Source: CAG-177 sp964587915 (GTDB taxonomy: Bacteria > Bacillota > Clostridia > Oscillospirales > Acutalibacteraceae). From it: a stretch of 52,013 bases of DNA. The position numbers and the translations under genes were made by a program. Positions 49,479 through 52,013 of the stretch are shown here, piece after piece; position 1 is the first letter of the stretch; every line of letters starts with the position of its first letter. Where the stretch lies: contig CAZPMK010000011.1 of the NCBI GenBank assembly GCA_964587915.1, positions 1 through 52,013 of the forward strand, written 5' to 3'. The notes beneath the pieces are model-generated. The model had not been told where the DNA came from. It saw only the letters and a program-made list of their open reading frames with translations, and searched no databases.

Positions 49479-51161
49479 ATGGCGGACATCAAGAAAAATT
49501 GGTACAAGGAAATGGCTGTATATCAGGTTTGGCCCCGCAGCTTTAAGGACGGTAACGGCGACGGTATCGGCGACCTTAAAGGTGTTATGGAAAAGCTCGA
49601 TTACATCAAAAGTCTCGGCGTGGATGCGATATGGTTTTCTCCTCTTTATAAATCGCCTCAGCATGACTACGGCTACGATATAGCCGATTACAGGGACATA
49701 AATCCCGAATACGGAACGCTCGAAGAATTCAAGGAGCTGCTTGATGCCGCACATGAACGCGGTCTCAAGGTTATCATGGACCTTGTCATAAATCATACCT
49801 CGGATGAACACGAATGGTTCAAAGAAAGTAAAAAGAGCCGTGACAATCCGTACCATGATTATTATTTTTGGCGTGATGGCAAAAAATCGGGAGGAAAGAA
49901 GCCGCCCAACAATTGGCTTTCCACCTTTACCGGCCCCGGTTGGGAATACGATAAGGATTTGGATGAATGGTATCTTCACCTTTTCTGCAAGGAACAGCCC
50001 GATCTCAACATGGATAATCCCAAGGTTCGTGAGGAAATCAAGGATATAATCCGTTTCTGGCTCGATATGGGCGTTGACGGCTTCCGTGAGGATGTCATAA
50101 CCTTTATCTCAAAGAAAGAGGGACTTCCCACGGGCTTCCCGATTCCCGTTGCCTGCGGTATGGAGCATTATAAATGCGGTCCGAATCTTGACAAATATCT
50201 TTCGGAATTCAGAAAAGTTACCGATGATTACGATTGCATGACCGTCGGTGAAGCTCCCATGATGACCCCGAAGCTCGCTTTGCGTTTCATCAAAGAGGGT
50301 GCAAGTCAGACTCTCAATATGATGTTCAATTTCCAGCATATGGAAGCCGATTGCTTTATGGTAAGCTGGATTCCCATGCCGTTCAGCCTCAGAAAGCTCA
50401 AAAGAGTATACAACAATTGGCAGCATAAGCTCTACGGCATCGCATGGAATGCAAATTATGTCGAAAATCATGATCAGCCGAGAATTATCAGCCGTTACGG
50501 AAGCGAAAAATACAGAGTTGAAAGCGGAAAAATGCTCGCAACAATGTATATCTGTCAAAGCGGTACTCCCTTTATTTATCAGGGACAGGAAATCGGTATG
50601 CTCAACATGAAGCATGAGGATATCAACGAATATGTTGACGTTCAAACGAGGGATACATATAAGCTGTTCAGAAAGCTGCTGTTCCCGCATGACCTTACCA
50701 TGAAGATTGTAAACCGTGCTTCAAGAGACAACGCAAGAACGCCGGTGCAATGGAATGCCGAAAAGAATGCGGGCTTTACGTCTGCCGATGAAGCGTGGTT
50801 TGCCGTCAATCCCAATTATACGGAAATCAATGTTGAAGCGGCGGAAAAGGACGAAAATTCAATCCTCAATTATTACCGCAAGCTCCTTAAATTCCGCAAG
50901 GAAAATGACATTTGTATTTACGGTGACTTCAAGCTCCACTATAAGATGAGCAGTAAGCTGTTTGTTTACGAACGAAATTATGAGGGCAAGCGGATGCTTG
51001 TCGTAAATTCCTTTACGGAAAAGCCTGTATACTTTGCCGCTCCGCAGGGCTTCGATTTGAGCAAAGGAAAGCTCATGCTGTCAAACTACGACGTTACGGA
51101 TAATTCACTTAATTCCTTTATGACAAAGCCCTACGAAACAAGAGTTTATTTATTCGATTAA
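49479..51161 (+). CDS. malL: Alpha-glucosidase / oligo-1,6-glucosidase, glycoside hydrolase family 13
   Basis: This cytoplasmic enzyme hydrolyses isomaltose-type or maltose-type oligosaccharides. The 560-residue protein has the GH13 regions DLVINHTSDEHEWF, GFREDVITF with nucleophile Asp205, VGEAP with acid/base Glu258, and ENHDQPR with Asp332, plus QPDLNMDNP. These fit the GH13_31 oligo-1,6-glucosidase group more than trehalose-6-phosphate hydrolase, though specificity is not certain. ATG 49479 has AAAGGA 9 bases upstream, better than the in-frame ATG at 49461. There is no signal peptide. No terminator is seen directly after the stop. Confidence 0.88.
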   Translation: MADIKKNWYKEMAVYQVWPRSFKDGNGDGIGDLKGVMEKLDYIKSLGVDAIWFSPLYKSPQHDYGYDIADYRDINPEYGTLEEFKELLDAAHERGLKVIMDLVINHTSDEHEWFKESKKSRDNPYHDYYFWRDGKKSGGKKPPNNWLSTFTGPGWEYDKDLDEWYLHLFCKEQPDLNMDNPKVREEIKDIIRFWLDMGVDGFREDVITFISKKEGLPTGFPIPVACGMEHYKCGPNLDKYLSEFRKVTDDYDCMTVGEAPMMTPKLALRFIKEGASQTLNMMFNFQHMEADCFMVSWIPMPFSLRKLKRVYNNWQHKLYGIAWNANYVENHDQPRIISRYGSEKYRVESGKMLATMYICQSGTPFIYQGQEIGMLNMKHEDINEYVDVQTRDTYKLFRKLLFPHDLTMKIVNRASRDNARTPVQWNAEKNAGFTSADEAWFAVNPNYTEINVEAAEKDENSILNYYRKLLKFRKENDICIYGDFKLHYKMSSKLFVYERNYEGKRMLVVNSFTEKPVYFAAPQGFDLSKGKLMLSNYDVTDNSLNSFMTKPYETRVYLFD

Positions 51162-51183
51162 ATATAAAAACGGAGGCTCACAT

Positions 51184-51228
51184 TTGTTGAACGCCGATAA
51201 GGAAGTATTGAAAACAAAATTTTCTTAA
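51184..51228 (+). pseudogene. Interrupted gene start, 14 codons, perhaps recQ
   Basis: GGAGG (51172-51176) is followed 7 bases later by TTG TTG and the codons for NADKEVLKTKFS before TAA. A good ribosome binding site directly after the GH13 gene suggests that this was the beginning of a real gene. The sequence VLKTKF resembles the start of RecQ helicases (VLKKYFGY), but the match is too short to be sure. The following DNA has a different character and may be an inserted element that cut the gene. Confidence 0.35.
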
Positions 51229-51256
51229 CGACTGACAGACGGGTTGCAAACAAGAA

Positions 51257-51301
51257 CAGAGAGTGAATCACTTTCACAGGTGGTTGGCTCTCTGCTTTTT
51301 T
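51257..51301 (+). terminator. Hairpin with T-run at the edge of the right-end accessory region
   Basis: CAGAGAG (51257-51263) pairs with CTCTCTG (51288-51294), and inside it AATCAC (51266-51271) pairs with GTGGTT (51280-51285) around an 8-base loop. CTTTTTTG follows. It could end the GH13 transcript or belong to a mobile element's end. Confidence 0.7.
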
Positions 51302-51349
51302 GTTACGCAGCAGAACGCCATTTTTGAGGGCTTAGGTATAAACTATCGG

Positions 51350-51415
51350 CTATTGCTTTTTCACCCTCTGTAAGCCTTGCAAATCAAAGATAAAACAACC
51401 TCTACTGCGTAACAT
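51350..51415 (-). CDS. Very short ORF (21 codons) with a ribosome binding site
   Basis: On the minus strand ATG 51415 is preceded by AAGGA (51421-51425) and encodes a 21-residue peptide with FDLQGLQRVKK near its end. I recognise no family. It lies in the accessory right end, and its status as a gene is doubtful. Confidence 0.2.
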   Translation of the reverse strand: MLRSRGCFIFDLQGLQRVKKQ

Positions 51416-51439
51416 ACCTATCCTTAAAAGCGGTATTCA

Positions 51440-51799
51440 ATGAAGCAGAGTTTGACAGCCTTTTTGATATATCTAACCAACATCGGATTATCTAACGTTG
51501 GAAAAGCCTATGTTGGAAAATCCAACGCAATTAAATTAAGATATATAAAGTATAGATATATCAATTACGGATTAAATCTGTTCCATTCCTTTCCCTCATG
51601 GAACAGAGGCGACACACAAAATGAACTGACAGTTCACACTCAAAAGCAGAATATCCCGGAGGAGGAGCTATGCTTTTTTAACCGGTGCAAATCATGGGGG
51701 CTGTGTATCAGCACAAAAACAGACACGGCGACAAATCCGCCCGGTTGCCGCTGTGTACTTACACGGTGTTGGGTCATCGTTGGTTTAGAATATCGTTGA
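51440..51799 (+). pseudogene. Repeat-bearing ORF remnant, perhaps from a mobile-element replication protein
   Basis: The 119-codon frame has no strong ribosome binding site. Its early part contains the direct repeat GTTGGAAAA (twice, near 51499 and 51511), which encodes SNVGKAYVGKSN. Similar VGK repeats occur in linkers of replication initiator proteins of conjugative elements and phages, as far as I recall. The second half has many Cys and Trp and does not look like coding sequence. A degraded or frame-shifted fragment is the best description. The region 51300-52013 has no clear intact gene. Confidence 0.3.
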
Positions 51800-51806
51800 A
51801 TTTCAT
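51774..51806 (-). CDS. Ten-residue reading frame with a strong ribosome binding site, possibly a truncated gene
   Basis: On the minus strand TGGAGGAAAA (51811-51820) precedes ATG 51806; the frame reads MKFNDILNQR and then stops. This looks like the first codons of a real gene whose remainder has been lost or replaced, since such a strong ribosome binding site is unlikely by chance. Confidence 0.3.
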   Translation of the reverse strand: MKFNDILNQR

Positions 51807-51831
51807 TTTGTTTTCCTCCAATAAGTTATGA

Positions 51832-51918
51832 TTAGGTTTGCTTGGGTTTCGTGGTTGTTCTTAGATGAATATTTCTTTTTCGGCGCACAGAGCGCCGCCA
51901 ACGCTTCGTTAACAGCAT
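51832..51918 (-). CDS. Arg/Lys-rich 28-residue peptide upstream of the truncated frame
   Basis: On the minus strand AAGGAGGT (51926-51933) lies 7 bases before ATG 51918. The 28 codons encode a highly basic peptide (11 Arg/Lys; it includes KRWRRSVRRKRN). It ends 25 bases before the next short frame. It may be a leader peptide that controls the downstream gene, or a small element protein. I recognise no family. Confidence 0.4.
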   Translation of the reverse strand: MLLTKRWRRSVRRKRNIHLRTTTKPKQT

Positions 51919-52013
51919 TGTGCTTACCTCCTTAATAGGAAAAACTCCTCCGGCTTTTTATCTCATGTCAAAGGAGTCTATAGAAAACAAAACGCCCTTG
52001 ACAGAAATATACC

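Noticed and set aside
49479..51161. Trehalose-6-phosphate hydrolase (TreC)
   Set aside because: No trehalose PTS or TreR gene is near, and the VGEAPMMT segment fits oligo-1,6-glucosidase better; the specificity remains uncertain.
51440..51799. A named conjugative transposon such as Tn916 or Tn1549 at the right end
   Set aside because: No integrase, relaxase or terminal repeat is visible within the window, so the element cannot be named.
51998..52003. TTGACA close to the window end as a promoter
   Set aside because: Only the -35 hexamer lies in the window; the -10 would be beyond the end, so it cannot be supported.
1..52013. tRNA, rRNA or CRISPR arrays
   Set aside because: I found no cloverleaf with TTC-type arm, no conserved rRNA segment and no regularly spaced direct repeats by reading both strands; a tool search could still find a missed short RNA.

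Overview
The window looks like a chromosomal stretch from an anaerobic, low-to-moderate GC member of the Clostridia, probably a gut Oscillospirales-type organism; this placement is inference from gene content. The supporting signs are the cmk-plsC-ispH/rpsA order with a fused IspH-S1 protein, the rplU-prp-rpmA cassette with a cleavable L27 extension, a glycyl radical enzyme, Firmicutes-type Shine-Dalgarno sites (many TTG and GTG starts) and consensus SigA promoters with 17-bp spacers. No tRNA, rRNA or CRISPR array was seen.

Layout. 1-340: intergenic, AT-rich, with the promoter of a spermidine/putrescine ABC operon potABCD (341-4401), closed by a strong terminator. 4485-13633: lon, engB, lysA, an inactive/active M16 peptidase pair, lgt, folD and a PspC-domain gene, closely spaced and on one strand. 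13658-14744: a consensus extended -10 promoter, a structured leader, then rplU-prp-rpmA and a terminator. 14822-16390 (minus): putP. 16522-18718: a stand-alone left-handed beta-helix transferase and glmM. 18776-23870 (minus): isocitrate dehydrogenase, aconitase, a DUF4430 lipoprotein and a class I aminotransferase, pointing to 2-oxoglutarate/glutamate synthesis. 24086-28677 (minus): a tight five-gene group of birA, a lipoprotein, a beta-propeller plus alpha/alpha-barrel protein, a divergent GDPD-like protein and a small membrane protein.

28780-36690 (plus): the most unusual group. It holds a radical SAM activase, an eliminase-type glycyl radical enzyme, a sedoheptulokinase-like FGGY kinase, mannose-6-phosphate isomerase, a cyclophilin lipoprotein, a SecB-like protein and a neutral-ceramidase-like hydrolase. 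36742-42815: a probable GH151 fucosidase (minus), an FkbM methyltransferase (plus), a HAD phosphatase and a GH95 fucosidase (minus). The GH95 gene is divergent from an RpiR regulator whose -10 is flanked by a perfect inverted repeat. The regulator gene overlaps a flavoprotein gene, which is followed by cmk, plsC and the ispH-rpsA fusion with its terminator. An EamA transporter and a GH13 alpha-glucosidase follow.

51162-52013: no normal gene. It holds a gene start cut after 14 codons, a terminator hairpin, a repeat-bearing ORF remnant and very short ORFs with good Shine-Dalgarno sites, and looks like the edge of a mobile element. The best candidate for an undescribed system is the glycyl radical enzyme / sugar kinase operon. 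The propeller-barrel operon divergent from it is second.
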